Below are positions 8,195 through 17,884 of a stretch of 64,000 nucleotides of DNA, one piece after another. Under the pieces are notes generated by a model, which saw only the letters and a list, made by a program, of their open reading frames with translations, did not search any database and was not told where the DNA came from. The DNA is from Bacteroidetes bacterium GWF2_41_31 (lineage in GTDB: Bacteria > Bacteroidota > Bacteroidia > Bacteroidales > F082). A program made the translations under genes and the position numbers. Location of the stretch: the NCBI GenBank assembly GCA_001769215.1, contig MEOL01000003.1, positions 95,224-159,223 on the forward strand. The letters are read 5' to 3'. Numbering within the stretch: position 1 is the first letter of the stretch; each line of letters opens with the position of its first letter.

Positions 8195-9772
8195 TTAGAG
8201 TTTAATGTTATCGGATGGAGGATAATCCACGTTGTAATGAAGACCGATGCTTTCCTTACGGCGCATGGCCAGTTTGATGACCACATAGGCCACATTGATC
8301 ATATTTCTAAGTTCACAAATGGGTTCTGAGAGCAAGGAGTTGTTATACAAATCTTCTGTTTCCTTAAAGATGATCTCCAGCCGGTCGAAAGCCCTTTTCA
8401 AACGCAGGTTTGAGCGAACGATCCCTACGTAATTCGACATGATCGACTGTAACTCCTTTATCGATTGTGTGATCAGAATCATTTCTTCATTTAATATCAT
8501 GCCTTCGTCGTTCCAGTCGGGCACCCGATCTTCAAACTGAATATGATGAATGTCTTTGGCAGCTTTTTCACCAGCCCTGTGCGAAAACACAGCCGCTTCG
8601 AGCAGCGAGTTGGATGCCAGTCTGTTGGCTCCGTGTAAACCGGTATTGGCCACTTCACCCGCAGCATAGAGGTGGTGAATGTTGGTTTGTCCAAATTCAT
8701 CGGTATTGACTCCTCCACAACTATAATGAGCTGCGGGAACCACCGGAATCAGTTCGCGGGTGATATCAATGCCAATGCTCAGGCATTTGGCATAAATAGT
8801 TGGGAAGTGATTCAGGATTTCTCTTTTATCGATTTGACGGGCGTCGAGGTATACATACTCATCTCCCGAAAGTTTCATCTCAGTATCGATGGCACGGGCC
8901 ACGATATCGCGCGGCGCCAGAGAACCTCTTGAATCATATTTGTCCATAAAGGGAGTGCCGTTTTTTGTTACCAGAAATGCTCCTGCACCCCGCATGGCTT
9001 CGGTGATTAAAAATGAAGGCTTCTCATTGGGATTAAACAGCGAGGTTGGATGAAACTGCACAAATTCCAGGTTGCTGACGCGTGCTTTGGCGCGATAGGC
9101 CATGGCGATGCCATCACCGGTGGAAAAGGTTGGGTTGGTGGTAGTTTGGTATATATTGCCCATGCCACCGGTGGCAATCATAGTGGTTTTTGCCAGAATG
9201 GTTTCAATTTGATTCGACTGCGTATTCAGAGCATAAACACCGAAACACTGAATGTTGTCGTGGCTTTGTTTGACAAGTTCTCCCAGGTGATGCTGGGTAA
9301 TCAGGTCGATTGAGAAATAGTCTTCCAGAATGGTGATGTTGGGATGGTTTTTTACTTTCACATCCAAAGCACGCTGGATTTCATAGCCCGTATTGTCTTT
9401 GTGATGCAATATCCGAAACTCCGAGTGACCACCTTCTTTGGCGAGTGAAAACCGACCGGAATCTTCTTTATCGAACTCAGTACCCCACTCAATTAATTCT
9501 TTTACCCGTTCGGTACCTTCGTTGATGGTGATGCGGACAATTTCTTCGTTGTTGTGACCCACACCCGCTTTCATGGTGTCTTCGAAATGCTTTTCATAAT
9601 TGTCGGGTGAGTACATCACGGCAGCGATGCCGCCCTGAGCATAACTGGTGGCCGTGTCATCCATGGATGATTTCGACAACACACAAACGCTTCCGTGATC
9701 GGCTACCTTAAGGGCATAGATGAGCCCGGCCATGCCGGTACCAATCACTAAAAAATCAACTTTACGACGCAT
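8195..9772 (-). CDS. nadB: L-aspartate oxidase
   Basis: A 525-aa flavoprotein. The FAD-binding GTGMAG motif is at residues 11-16, followed by the SSMDDTATSYAQGGIA region near 35-50, EGGHSEFRILHHKD near 113-126 and the HPTSLF/APRDIVARAID segments of the fumarate-reductase-like domain. These place it in NadB rather than SdhA/FrdA, and the helical C-terminal region is present. NadB oxidises L-aspartate to iminoaspartate, which NadA condenses with dihydroxyacetone phosphate to quinolinate in de novo NAD synthesis. nadA and nadC are not in the window. It is followed by a gamma-carbonic anhydrase gene and preceded by a TACCTTTG element. Confidence 0.96.
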   Translation of the reverse strand: MRRKVDFLVIGTGMAGLIYALKVADHGSVCVLSKSSMDDTATSYAQGGIAAVMYSPDNYEKHFEDTMKAGVGHNNEEIVRITINEGTERVKELIEWGTEFDKEDSGRFSLAKEGGHSEFRILHHKDNTGYEIQRALDVKVKNHPNITILEDYFSIDLITQHHLGELVKQSHDNIQCFGVYALNTQSNQIETILAKTTMIATGGMGNIYQTTTNPTFSTGDGIAMAYRAKARVSNLEFVQFHPTSLFNPNEKPSFLITEAMRGAGAFLVTKNGTPFMDKYDSRGSLAPRDIVARAIDTEMKLSGDEYVYLDARQIDKREILNHFPTIYAKCLSIGIDITRELIPVVPAAHYSCGGVNTDEFGQTNIHHLYAAGEVANTGLHGANRLASNSLLEAAVFSHRAGEKAAKDIHHIQFEDRVPDWNDEGMILNEEMILITQSIKELQSIMSNYVGIVRSNLRLKRAFDRLEIIFKETEDLYNNSLLSEPICELRNMINVAYVVIKLAMRRKESIGLHYNVDYPPSDNIKL

Positions 9773-9786
9773 GAGAAATATTTTTG

Positions 9787-9794
9787 CAAAGGTA
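9787..9794 (-). promoter_or_regulatory. -7 element (TACCTTTG) for nadB
   Basis: The minus-strand reading TACCTTTG matches TAnnTTTG exactly and lies 14 bp before the nadB start codon, predicting a very short leader. No clear TTTG is seen at the expected -33 spacing. Confidence 0.5.
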
Positions 9795-9847
9795 GTGCAT
9801 CCTTGAAAACCCGCAGAAAAAAACCTGTTTTATCTTGCAGGAAATGG

Positions 9848-11014
9848 CTATCGTTTTACCAGGCTGTTTCTTCTGAGCAGCAGGGCGGCAGGCAATGCCC
9901 CAAATGCCAGAAAGGCAGAAAAGTGAAAGGTAGTGCTTAAACCAATTCTGTCGCCCAGGAAACCAGTGCTGATCACGGCGATGGCATTGGTGATGAAGTT
10001 GATGGTGGTAAAACCAGCATTCATCATGGCCGGTTGGTCACTGCCTTGTTCCAATACCAACGCCAGCAGAATGGGGCTGGTGGCATACAGCAGAACCCCT
10101 AAAAAAACCAACAGCACCATCTGAACCATAAATCCCGAATACACAAAAAGCAACATAAAAAAAGGGGCACTGATGGCAAGAAAGATCAATGATTTTAATC
10201 TGCCAACCCTATCGGATATGCCCCCTGCAATAAAGCTACCGAAGGCAGCCGATCCTTGTAAAACAGAAAGCGCAATGGCACCTGTAATTAAGGTGTTTCC
10301 TTTTAGTCCCAGATAGGTTGGTAAAAAAGTGGCCATTGAGGCTTTCATCACCGAACGGAAAAGCATGTAGGTGGCCAGGCTTAATAGAAAAGGTGCGTAT
10401 TGTTTCAGCGTTTTTCGCCAGTTGCCTATTGGAACTCCTTGCTGAGTGTTAGACTGATAGTCCCTTTTTTCGAGCATGAGGTGCAGTATCAGACTGAAAA
10501 CAACTGCAGGGAAGATCAACCTCCAGGTCCCTTCCAGAGTCCACCACGAAACCGCAGCCACAATCAGAATAGGGCCAACCATGCGGGCTCCTTCGCCACC
10601 CAGCATATACCAGCTCATTCCTTTTCCTGATTTGTTGCCGCTGTAATTTCTGATAACAATCGGTGATGGAACGTGAAACAATGCCGAACTAATGCCCATG
10701 GTAACTAGCAAGGCGCCCAAAACAACCAGGTTTGGGGCCAAACCCAGTAGACTTCCGCAAAGAGCTGTTAACAATGGTGTAAGGATAATGAGCAGCCTCC
10801 ATGGAAGTTTATGCGCAACGGCTCCTACAAACAGACTTAATATTGAAGGCAGATTTTGCAACATCAGCAACAGGCTGGCCGAAGTAAGGGAGAGATTGAA
10901 TTTACTGATAATCAGTGGAAGTAATGGTGGCAGAAAGGAAGAATATACATCGTGCAAAAAGTGAGCCGCCGAAATAATCAGTACCTTAGGCCAGTGAAAA
11001 ATTTTAGATGTCAT
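9848..11014 (-). CDS. MFS transporter, fosmidomycin-resistance (Fsr)-like
   Basis: A 388-aa inner-membrane protein with about twelve hydrophobic segments. The N-terminal HFLHDVYSSFLPPLLP motif (residues 18-33) is characteristic of the Fsr subgroup of the major facilitator superfamily, and GGISDRVGRLKSL near 255-267 is the second-half copy of the MFS loop motif. Fsr proteins are proton-driven drug exporters; the natural substrate here is unknown. The gene follows sucB on the same strand with an 89-bp gap, so read-through is possible, but the function looks unrelated. Confidence 0.85.
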   Translation of the reverse strand: MTSKIFHWPKVLIISAAHFLHDVYSSFLPPLLPLIISKFNLSLTSASLLLMLQNLPSILSLFVGAVAHKLPWRLLIILTPLLTALCGSLLGLAPNLVVLGALLVTMGISSALFHVPSPIVIRNYSGNKSGKGMSWYMLGGEGARMVGPILIVAAVSWWTLEGTWRLIFPAVVFSLILHLMLEKRDYQSNTQQGVPIGNWRKTLKQYAPFLLSLATYMLFRSVMKASMATFLPTYLGLKGNTLITGAIALSVLQGSAAFGSFIAGGISDRVGRLKSLIFLAISAPFFMLLFVYSGFMVQMVLLVFLGVLLYATSPILLALVLEQGSDQPAMMNAGFTTINFITNAIAVISTGFLGDRIGLSTTFHFSAFLAFGALPAALLLRRNSLVKR

Positions 11015-11103
11015 GAAATTTTCTGGTTATGGAGCTTCTGACTGCAAATTATTTCCTGATTTAAAAGAAATCCAGTGGTTACCCCAATGCGGAAGTACAT
11101 GAC

Positions 11104-12393
11104 TTATAAGCCCAATAAAATTTCTTCCGGTGGACGACTTCCAAACAACATGCGTTCCGGATGCTCCAGCAACTCTTTCACTTTCACCAAAAACCCTACC
11201 GAATCCCGGCCGTCGATCACCCGGTGATCGTACGAAAGGGCAATGTACATCATTGGATGAATTTCTACTTTGCCGCTTACGGCAATAGGCCTCTCCACAA
11301 TGTTGTGCATGCCCAGAATGGCGCTTTGTGGCGGATTGATGATGGGAGTGGACATCATACTGCCAAAAACGCCCCCGTTGGTAATGGTAAAAGTACCACC
11401 CTGCATTTCTTCGAGGCTGAGTTTGTTGTCGCGGGCTTTGGTTGCCAATTCTTTGATGGCCATTTCCAGCTCGGCCAGGTTGAGCATTTCTGCATTTCTG
11501 ATAACGGGGACGACCAGGCCCTTTGGCGCACTCACAGCGATGCTCACATCCACATAATCGAAGTGAATAATCTGATCCGCAGAAATCTGTGCATTTACCT
11601 GAGGGAAAAAGGCCATGGCTTCAGTAACGGCCTTGGTGAAAAACGACATAAATCCAAGACCAATGTCATGTTTTTTAATAAAGGCCTCTTTGTATTTCTT
11701 TCTAAGTTCCATGATGGGCGTCATGTTCACCTCGTTGAAGGTAGTGAGCATGGCTGTTTCATTTTTTACAGAAACAAGCCTGGCAGCCAGTTTCTTGCGC
11801 AACGGACTCATGTTGGTACTTTTGCCCTCACGACTTCCGGTCCAGGAGTTTGAAAACTGCTGAGCCACAGGTTTCCCTGATGGAGCCTGATTTTTGTTTT
11901 CCAAATAGAATTCAACATCTTTTTTACCAACCCGGTAGTTTTTGTAGAAGTTGATGAGCTCAGTTTCGGTCACTTGATTGACATCCATCAGTTTTTTGGC
12001 AAGAGGCGAAATGTGCAAATTGATTGGAGTAGTTTCGTTAGTCTTCAGTGGTTCAATTGCTTTTTCTTTCGCTGGGGAAGTCTTTTTGGCAGGTTCATCT
12101 GCTTTTTCAGCACGCTGTGTTTTTAGAGGTGGAATTTTTTCAGAGTCAGTTCCTTTGGCTTCTGTATCGATGGTGGCAATTACCGAATTAACTGCGACAG
12201 TAGTCCCTTCTTCAACAAGAATGGTGATTTTACCTTCGGCACCCGCAGCCACACTCAGGGTAGCTTTGTCTGAGTCAATTTCAACAACATCCTCATCGGT
12301 GTTTACCTGTTGTCCATTGGCTACCAGCCAACCGGCAATTTGTACTTCGGTAATCGATTCTCCCGGACTGGGTACTTTTATTTCAACAATCAT
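11104..12393 (-). CDS. sucB: 2-oxoglutarate dehydrogenase E2 (dihydrolipoyl succinyltransferase)
   Basis: A 429-aa E2. The lipoyl domain covers residues 1-75, with the lipoylated Lys43 in DSDKATL, followed by a Lys/Ala/Pro-rich linker (80-120). A peripheral subunit-binding domain begins [10 protein letters not shown] near 127, and the catalytic domain follows from about 195, ending with [15 protein letters not shown], which holds the active-site His and Asp. It transfers the succinyl group from E1 to CoA in the 2-oxoglutarate dehydrogenase complex. Its start is 39 bp after the sucA stop, so the two form an operon. The shared E3 (lpd) is not in the window. Confidence 0.96.
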   Translation of the reverse strand: MIVEIKVPSPGESITEVQIAGWLVANGQQVNTDEDVVEIDSDKATLSVAAGAEGKITILVEEGTTVAVNSVIATIDTEAKGTDSEKIPPLKTQRAEKADEPAKKTSPAKEKAIEPLKTNETTPINLHISPLAKKLMDVNQVTETELINFYKNYRVGKKDVEFYLENKNQAPSGKPVAQQFSNSWTGSREGKSTNMSPLRKKLAARLVSVKNETAMLTTFNEVNMTPIMELRKKYKEAFIKKHDIGLGFMSFFTKAVTEAMAFFPQVNAQISADQIIHFDYVDVSIAVSAPKGLVVPVIRNAEMLNLAELEMAIKELATKARDNKLSLEEMQGGTFTITNGGVFGSMMSTPIINPPQSAILGMHNIVERPIAVSGKVEIHPMMYIALSYDHRVIDGRDSVGFLVKVKELLEHPERMLFGSRPPEEILLGL

Positions 12394-12432
12394 AGTCGTA
12401 TTATATCAAAAGTTGGGTCATCATGAGCATGC

Positions 12433-15294
12433 CTATTGTAATTGTACCAACGGCTTTACAGCAGAGTGGAATTTCGAGTCGACATGATCGACATGCATGT
12501 CTTTCAATTCTTTTTCAAATTGTTTCCATTTATTGCCGATGCAGACCATCTCGCATGAAGTTTCCAGGTATGGGCAATTACATTCACCCATCACCTTATC
12601 CAATATTTTCTGATGGCGTATGACATGGAATTTTCCGGAACCTGTTGCAGGACTTCCGCTGGCGGGCCGGGCAACGAGTTTTACCGGAAAATGCGTGCCA
12701 AGCAGATCATGAACAAAGTTCCAGGCACCCATATTGGCAGGTTCTTCCTGCGCCCAAATAAAGGTTTTTGCCAGGCGGTAACGGGCATTCACCTTTTTAA
12801 CCTGTTCAACCGGGAAAGGATAAAGTTGCTCAATGCGCACCAAAGCAATGCGGTCGTTGTTTAGTTTCTCCTTCTCAGCCAGCAGGTCGTAAAACAGTTT
12901 TCCGTTACAATACACCACCTTACTTACTTTTTTGGGGTCTGCCGTTTCGTCATCAATTACTTCCTTAAATCCACCTGAAGTAAGTTCGCTTACCGATGAA
13001 ATACATTGTGGGTGGCGCAGCAAACTTTTTGGGGTAAATACAATGAGTGGTTTTCTGAACGGACGGTGAAGCTGTCGCCGAAGCAGGTGGAAAAAGTTGG
13101 CTGGTGTGGTACAGTTGGCAATTTGCATGTTGTTTTCGGCTGCCAATGTCAGGAAACGTTCCATCCGTGCACTGGAATGCTCGGGTCCCTGACCTTCGTA
13201 ACCATGTGGCAGCAATACCACCAGGTTGTTCATCACATTCCATTTTCCCTCGGCACTGCTGATAAACTGGTCGAAGATCACTTGCGCGGTGTTGGCAAAA
13301 TCACCAAACTGTGCTTCCCAAATAGTAAGTTTGTTGGGAGATGCCAGTGAATATCCATATTCAAAACCAAGGACTCCATATTCCGACAGGCTGGAATTGT
13401 ACACCTCAAATTTCGCCTGACCGGAACCGATGTGGTTTAAAGGAACATATTTTTCATCCGAGTCTTCGATGTTCAACACGGCATGTCGATGCGAAAAAGT
13501 TCCCCTCTCAACATCCTGACCACTTAATCGAACGTCATATCCTTGGTTTACAAGGCTTCCGTAGGCCAGTAATTCGCCCATCGCCCAGTCCAGTGTTTTA
13601 TCGTCAAGTACTAATTTGCGGCGTTGTTCCTGTAACCGAACTGTTTTTCTGAAAAATTTTTTGCCTTCGGGTAAGGCGGTGATACGCTCGGTAATCAACT
13701 CAACTTCCTTATTAGAGATTGAGGTATCGGGGGATGTCAAAAAATCTTCATCTACAGCCCGGCGAATATCCTTCCAGGTGTCTGCCAGAAAACTGTGGAT
13801 TGTAGTGGTTTGATGTGAACCGGCTTTGGCCAGATTTTCTTCCAACTTCGTATTTAAATGGGATTCTGCCAGCCGACAATTTTCTTCTGTAGTAACCTGT
13901 TGGGAAATTAATTCATTTTTATAAATCTCGTATGCATCGGGATGTGTTTCGATGGCTTTGTACAAAACCGGTTGGGTAAACCGTGGCTCATCGCCTTCGT
14001 TGTGGCCATACCTTCGGTAACACAGAATATCGATAAAAACATCTTTGTGAAATTTATTTCTGAATTCCATGGCTGTTTGGATACTAAATACCAATGCTTC
14101 CGGATCATCCCCATTGACATGAAAAACAGGCGAAAGTGTAGTTTTGGCCACATCAGTACAATAAGTACTTGAACGGGCATCCAGGTAATCTGTTGTAAAA
14201 CCTATCTGGTTGTTAACCACCAAATGGATGGTACCACCCGTTGAATAACCTCTGAGATCCTGCATTTGGATTACCTCATAAACGACCCCTTGACCGGCAA
14301 TGGATGCATCGCCATGTATTAAGATAGGTACTATCTGGTTGTTGTCGCCATGATAAATTTCATCGATTTTTGCCCTTGTTATCCCCTCAACAATTGGGTC
14401 AACAGCTTCCAGATGCGATGGATTTGGAGTGAGTGTAAGCTTTACTACTTTGCCACTACTCGATTTTCGCTGGATAGTATAGCCCAGATGGTATTTTACA
14501 TCACCCAACAGGGCCTCATCATCATATTCTACCCCTTCAAATTCAGAAAAAATAGCCTGATAAGGTTTTCGCAGGATATTGGCCAGCACGTTTAAGCGGC
14601 CCCGGTGTGGCATTCCAATAATAAATTCTTTAATGCCCAGTTCAGATCCTTTTTCCATAACCGCGTCCAAAGCCGGGATCAGCGATTCGGCTCCCTCCAG
14701 CGAAAAGCGTTTTTGTCCGGGGAATTTTTTCTGTAAGAATTTTTCAAAGTATACTGCTCTCAATAATTTTGTCAGGATATACTTTTTTTCTTCTACCGAA
14801 TAATTCGGATGATTTCGGGAGGATTCAAATCGGGTTTGAAGCCAGGTTACAATATCCAAATCCCTGATAAACAAATATTCCACTCCTATGGAACGACAAT
14901 AAGTTTCCTCCAGATAACCGATAATATCTTTTAATTTGGCCTTACCTATATTGATTTTTTCACCGGCATAAAAGGTGCGATCCAGGTCCTTTTCTGTGAG
15001 ACCAAAGTTCTCAATATCGAGGGTGGGAAGATAAGTTCGCCTTTTCCTTACCGGGTTTGTTTTGGTAAACAAGTGTCCGCGTCGACGATAATCGTTAATC
15101 AGATTAACGACTTTGAATTCGTCAGATGTAGCCTGGCTTTTGCCTAAAACAATATAGTTTTTTTGGGCCAGATCGAACCCCATGAAAAAGGCCTGCCAGC
15201 CCTTGTCAACTGAATTGCGATCGATAAGAAACTGCTGGTACAGTGATTCGATAACATCCGGATCGGTACTATTTAAAAAACTGTAGTCATCCAT
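12433..15294 (-). CDS. sucA: 2-oxoglutarate dehydrogenase E1 component
   Basis: A 953-aa thiamine-diphosphate enzyme. The N-terminal E2-binding segment (DDYSFLN...WQAFF) is typical of SucA. It is followed by MPHRGRLNVLAN near 228-239, HGDASIAGQGVVYE near 328, HLVVNNQIGFTT near 356 and the GDDPEALV/YRRYGHNEGDEP region that carries the ThDP-Mg motif. Length is normal. It decarboxylates 2-oxoglutarate and passes the succinyl group to the lipoyl arm of SucB. The sucA-sucB operon is separated by 142 bp from a minus-strand ferredoxin gene with its own terminator, and runs away from korAB. A TAACTTTG element lies 18 bp upstream of the start. Confidence 0.97.
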   Translation of the reverse strand: MDDYSFLNSTDPDVIESLYQQFLIDRNSVDKGWQAFFMGFDLAQKNYIVLGKSQATSDEFKVVNLINDYRRRGHLFTKTNPVRKRRTYLPTLDIENFGLTEKDLDRTFYAGEKINIGKAKLKDIIGYLEETYCRSIGVEYLFIRDLDIVTWLQTRFESSRNHPNYSVEEKKYILTKLLRAVYFEKFLQKKFPGQKRFSLEGAESLIPALDAVMEKGSELGIKEFIIGMPHRGRLNVLANILRKPYQAIFSEFEGVEYDDEALLGDVKYHLGYTIQRKSSSGKVVKLTLTPNPSHLEAVDPIVEGITRAKIDEIYHGDNNQIVPILIHGDASIAGQGVVYEVIQMQDLRGYSTGGTIHLVVNNQIGFTTDYLDARSSTYCTDVAKTTLSPVFHVNGDDPEALVFSIQTAMEFRNKFHKDVFIDILCYRRYGHNEGDEPRFTQPVLYKAIETHPDAYEIYKNELISQQVTTEENCRLAESHLNTKLEENLAKAGSHQTTTIHSFLADTWKDIRRAVDEDFLTSPDTSISNKEVELITERITALPEGKKFFRKTVRLQEQRRKLVLDDKTLDWAMGELLAYGSLVNQGYDVRLSGQDVERGTFSHRHAVLNIEDSDEKYVPLNHIGSGQAKFEVYNSSLSEYGVLGFEYGYSLASPNKLTIWEAQFGDFANTAQVIFDQFISSAEGKWNVMNNLVVLLPHGYEGQGPEHSSARMERFLTLAAENNMQIANCTTPANFFHLLRRQLHRPFRKPLIVFTPKSLLRHPQCISSVSELTSGGFKEVIDDETADPKKVSKVVYCNGKLFYDLLAEKEKLNNDRIALVRIEQLYPFPVEQVKKVNARYRLAKTFIWAQEEPANMGAWNFVHDLLGTHFPVKLVARPASGSPATGSGKFHVIRHQKILDKVMGECNCPYLETSCEMVCIGNKWKQFEKELKDMHVDHVDSKFHSAVKPLVQLQ

Positions 15295-15312
15295 GCTGGA
15301 TTAGTTAGTTTA

Positions 15313-15320
15313 CAAAGTTA
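15313..15320 (-). promoter_or_regulatory. -7 element (TAACTTTG) for sucA-sucB
   Basis: The minus-strand reading TAACTTTG fits TAnnTTTG and lies 18 bp before the sucA start, downstream of the ferredoxin terminator. This suggests sucAB has its own promoter. Confidence 0.5.
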
Positions 15321-15375
15321 TTAAACTATTGGTTGCCGTTGCAATTTAGATTAATTATAAACAGAAAAAAAGTCT

Positions 15376-15413
15376 AAAAAAAACCCGACCGCAATAAACT
15401 ATTCACGGCCGGG
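15376..15413 (-). terminator. Rho-independent terminator of the ferredoxin gene
   Basis: On the minus strand CCCGGCCG pairs with CGGTCGGG (8 bp with one G-U pair, 15384-15391/15406-15413) around a 14-nt loop and is followed by eight T residues. It lies 23 bp beyond the ferredoxin stop and would separate that transcript from sucAB. Confidence 0.85.
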
Positions 15414-15436
15414 AGGTTGTTTTTGATGGATGTTTC

Positions 15437-15604
15437 TTATTCCTGATGAATAGCTTCAACAGGGCAAACATCGGCGCAAGCGCCACAATCTGTACACAAA
15501 TCCGGATCAATTACATAGATATCCCCTTCTGAAATAGCTTCAACCGGGCATTCATCAATGCAAGTTCCGCAAGCTGTACAGTCATCATTAATTTTATGAG
15601 CCAT
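15437..15604 (-). CDS. Small 2[4Fe-4S] ferredoxin
   Basis: A 55-aa protein starting at ATG 15604, shorter than usual ORF cut-offs. It carries two complete CxxCxxCxxxCP cluster motifs: CTACGTCIDECP (residues 9-20) and CTDCGACADVCP (37-48), each followed by VEAI. This is the clostridial/bacterial 2[4Fe-4S] ferredoxin fold, a cytosolic low-potential electron carrier. It sits between sucA and the divergent korAB genes. Since KorAB needs a ferredoxin acceptor and has no fused ferredoxin domain, this protein is a natural candidate partner, though that is inference. It has its own promoter (15637-15665) and a strong terminator. Confidence 0.95.
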   Translation of the reverse strand: MAHKINDDCTACGTCIDECPVEAISEGDIYVIDPDLCTDCGACADVCPVEAIHQE

Positions 15605-15636
15605 AATACTAATCTTTAATTGAAAAAAACTGGTTG

Positions 15637-15665
15637 CAAATATACAGAGTTTGCATTAAAACAAG
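15637..15665 (-). promoter_or_regulatory. Promoter of the ferredoxin gene
   Basis: On the minus strand CTTG (15662-15665), 17 bp, then TATATTTG (15637-15644), matching the Bacteroidota -33/-7 arrangement. The -7 element ends 32 bp before the start codon. Confidence 0.6.
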
Positions 15666-15979
15666 TTGAAAAAGATTTCAATTTTTGGCGTTTTCGACAA
15701 TTAACAGGCTAAAAATGCTTGATTTTAAAGGAAACAGCCAGGGTAAGATTCCTGAGTTTGTTTATTCTGAGTTATAAGTAAGGTGAATAACAGTATATTA
15801 TATCGATAAGTGAAGAAACGAACATTGTAATTTAGTCTAATTCTATTTTACAATTAAAATGTTAAATTGAAACGACAGGATGTTTTTATATATACTTGAA
15901 AATCAGATTTTATATAAACTTACTGTTTTTGGTATGTTAAGATAATATCCCGAAAAAGAAAAAAGGCAAATTCCGCGGT

Positions 15980-16008
15980 TTTGGCGAATAATATTAAGCT
16001 TAATTTTG
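15980..16008 (+). promoter_or_regulatory. Promoter of korA-korB
   Basis: TTTG (15980-15983), 17 bp, then TAATTTTG (16001-16008): a near-consensus Bacteroidota primary-sigma promoter. The -7 element ends 24 bp before the korA ATG. Confidence 0.65.
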
Positions 16009-16032
16009 CACCTGTTTTAAAAAATATTTCTA

Positions 16033-17883
16033 ATGACATCCAAAAAAGACAGAGTAGTTGAATTGAAGAAAGCAGTAATTCGTTTCGCCGGTGATTCAGG
16101 GGATGGAATGCAGCTTACAGGAAGCCTTTTTTCTGACTCGACAGCTTTTGCAGGGAATGATTTTGCTACATTTCCTGATTATCCATCCGAAATCAGGGCA
16201 CCTCAGGGTACCGTTTCAGGGGTTTCAGGCTTTCAGATTCATTTCGGCAAGGTTGATATTCATACTTCCGGTGATTTGGCTGATGTATTGGTAGCCATGA
16301 ACCCGGCCTCGTTGAAGGCCAACATGAACTGGATAACCAGGGAGGCAATTATTATTGTTGACAGCGATACCTTTACTGAGAAGAACTTCGAAAAAGCTGG
16401 TTATAAAAGCGATCCGCTCGAAGACGGTACATTAACCGGCCATGTGGTTGTAAAGGCACCCATCGGTACCATGACCAAAGAAGCGGTTAGTTCGCTTAAC
16501 CTGGATAATAAAACTGCCCAGAAATCGAAAAACATGTTTGCTTTGGGCATTGTTTTTTATATGTTCAACCGTGATTATAAACCCACTTTTAAATTTTTCG
16601 AACAGAAGTTTAAAGCCAATCCACTGATTGTGGAAGCCAACAAAGCGGTGTTGACTGCCGGCTACTATTTTGGGGATACCATCGAAGCTTTTGCCAACAC
16701 CTATAAAGTAGAACCTGCTGATTTGGCAAAGGGCCTCTATAGGAATGTAACAGGAAACCTGGCAACCGCCTGGGGATTGTTGGCCGCTGCCGAGCGTTCC
16801 GGACGAAAAATTTTCCTGGGTTCGTATCCCATCACTCCGGCTACTGAAATTCTTCAGGAATTAACCAAACATAAAGAGCTTTCTGTTGTCGCACTACAGG
16901 CCGAAGACGAAATTGCAGGTATTGTTTCAAGTATTGGTGCCTCTTTTACAGGATCCTTGGCAGTAACCACCACCTCAGGGCCCGGTCTGTCACTAAAAAG
17001 CGAAGCCATTGGATTGGCTGTTATTACTGAGCTTCCTATCGTCATCGTCGATGTGCAACGGGGAGGCCCTTCAACGGGATTGCCAACTAAATCAGAACAA
17101 TCGGATTTATATCAGGCTTTGTTCGGCCGCAATGGAGAAGCGCCTGTTATCGTCATGGCAGCTTTGAGCCCTGTAGATTGTTTTTATGCTGCTTATGAAG
17201 CCAGCAAACTGGCACTTGAACACATGACCCCGGTCATTTTGTTGACCGATGGATCCATTGCCAATGGATCTGAAGTGTTCCGAATCCCCAAGGTGGCCAA
17301 TTTGCAACCCATTATACCACCTATCGTTCCAGCCAACGATCCGGATTATAAACCTTATAAACGCGATATTGAAAAGTTAAACCGTCGTTGGGCACTTCCC
17401 GGAACACCTGGCCTGCGGCACCGACTGGGTGGCCTTGAAAAGGACAATGTTTTTGGAAATGTATCTTCCGATCCAAAGAATCACCAGTTGATGTGCGAAC
17501 TCAGACAAGAAAAAGTGAACAGAGTAGCCAATTATATTCCTGAACAGGAAGTCATAGGTGACGATCATTCCGATGTGCTGATGGTGAGCTGGGGTGGCAC
17601 CTATGGTGTGATGCTCACGGCCCTCGAAGAGCTGAGAAACGAAGGTAAATCGGTTAGCCTGGCCCATTTTAAATACATCATGCCTCTTCCGCGAAACACC
17701 CGGGAAATCCTTTCCGGGTACAAGAAAATTGTGGTATGCGAAATTAACCTCGGGCAGTTTGTAAACTATCTGCGCATGCAATTTCCTGAATTTAGCTATC
17801 TTCAATATAATAAAATACAGGGATTGCCTTTTATGGTGGCTGAATTGAAGGATAAGGTTAATGAACTCTTAAACGATTTATAA
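16033..17883 (+). CDS. korA: 2-oxoglutarate:ferredoxin oxidoreductase, gamma-alpha subunit
   Basis: A 616-aa fused subunit. Residues 10-190 are the gamma domain (RFAGDSGDGMQLTG, then PDYPSEIRAPQGT), and residues 210-600 are the alpha domain (GSYPITPATEI near 260, TTTSGPGLSLKSEAIG near 315, QRGGPSTGLPTKSEQ near 340). The gamma-alpha fusion is usual for KorA of Bacteroidota and Actinobacteria. With KorB it converts 2-oxoglutarate and CoA to succinyl-CoA, reducing ferredoxin, and can run in the reverse, carboxylating direction. korB starts 1 bp after the korA stop. The 2-oxoacid specificity is inferred from overall resemblance; another 2-oxoacid is possible. Confidence 0.93.
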   Translation: MTSKKDRVVELKKAVIRFAGDSGDGMQLTGSLFSDSTAFAGNDFATFPDYPSEIRAPQGTVSGVSGFQIHFGKVDIHTSGDLADVLVAMNPASLKANMNWITREAIIIVDSDTFTEKNFEKAGYKSDPLEDGTLTGHVVVKAPIGTMTKEAVSSLNLDNKTAQKSKNMFALGIVFYMFNRDYKPTFKFFEQKFKANPLIVEANKAVLTAGYYFGDTIEAFANTYKVEPADLAKGLYRNVTGNLATAWGLLAAAERSGRKIFLGSYPITPATEILQELTKHKELSVVALQAEDEIAGIVSSIGASFTGSLAVTTTSGPGLSLKSEAIGLAVITELPIVIVDVQRGGPSTGLPTKSEQSDLYQALFGRNGEAPVIVMAALSPVDCFYAAYEASKLALEHMTPVILLTDGSIANGSEVFRIPKVANLQPIIPPIVPANDPDYKPYKRDIEKLNRRWALPGTPGLRHRLGGLEKDNVFGNVSSDPKNHQLMCELRQEKVNRVANYIPEQEVIGDDHSDVLMVSWGGTYGVMLTALEELRNEGKSVSLAHFKYIMPLPRNTREILSGYKKIVVCEINLGQFVNYLRMQFPEFSYLQYNKIQGLPFMVAELKDKVNELLNDL

Positions 17884-17884
17884 A

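Larger units (their letters stand above)
15605..16032. other. Divergent spacer between ferredoxin and korA
   Basis: A 428-bp AT-rich spacer with no ORF of note. It holds a minus-strand promoter near its left edge (ferredoxin) and a plus-strand promoter near its right edge (korA). No strong palindromic operator could be picked out between them by eye. Confidence 0.6.

Noticed and set aside
11161..11853. 230-codon plus-strand frame opposite sucB
   Set aside because: Shadow of sucB; no domain and no promoter.
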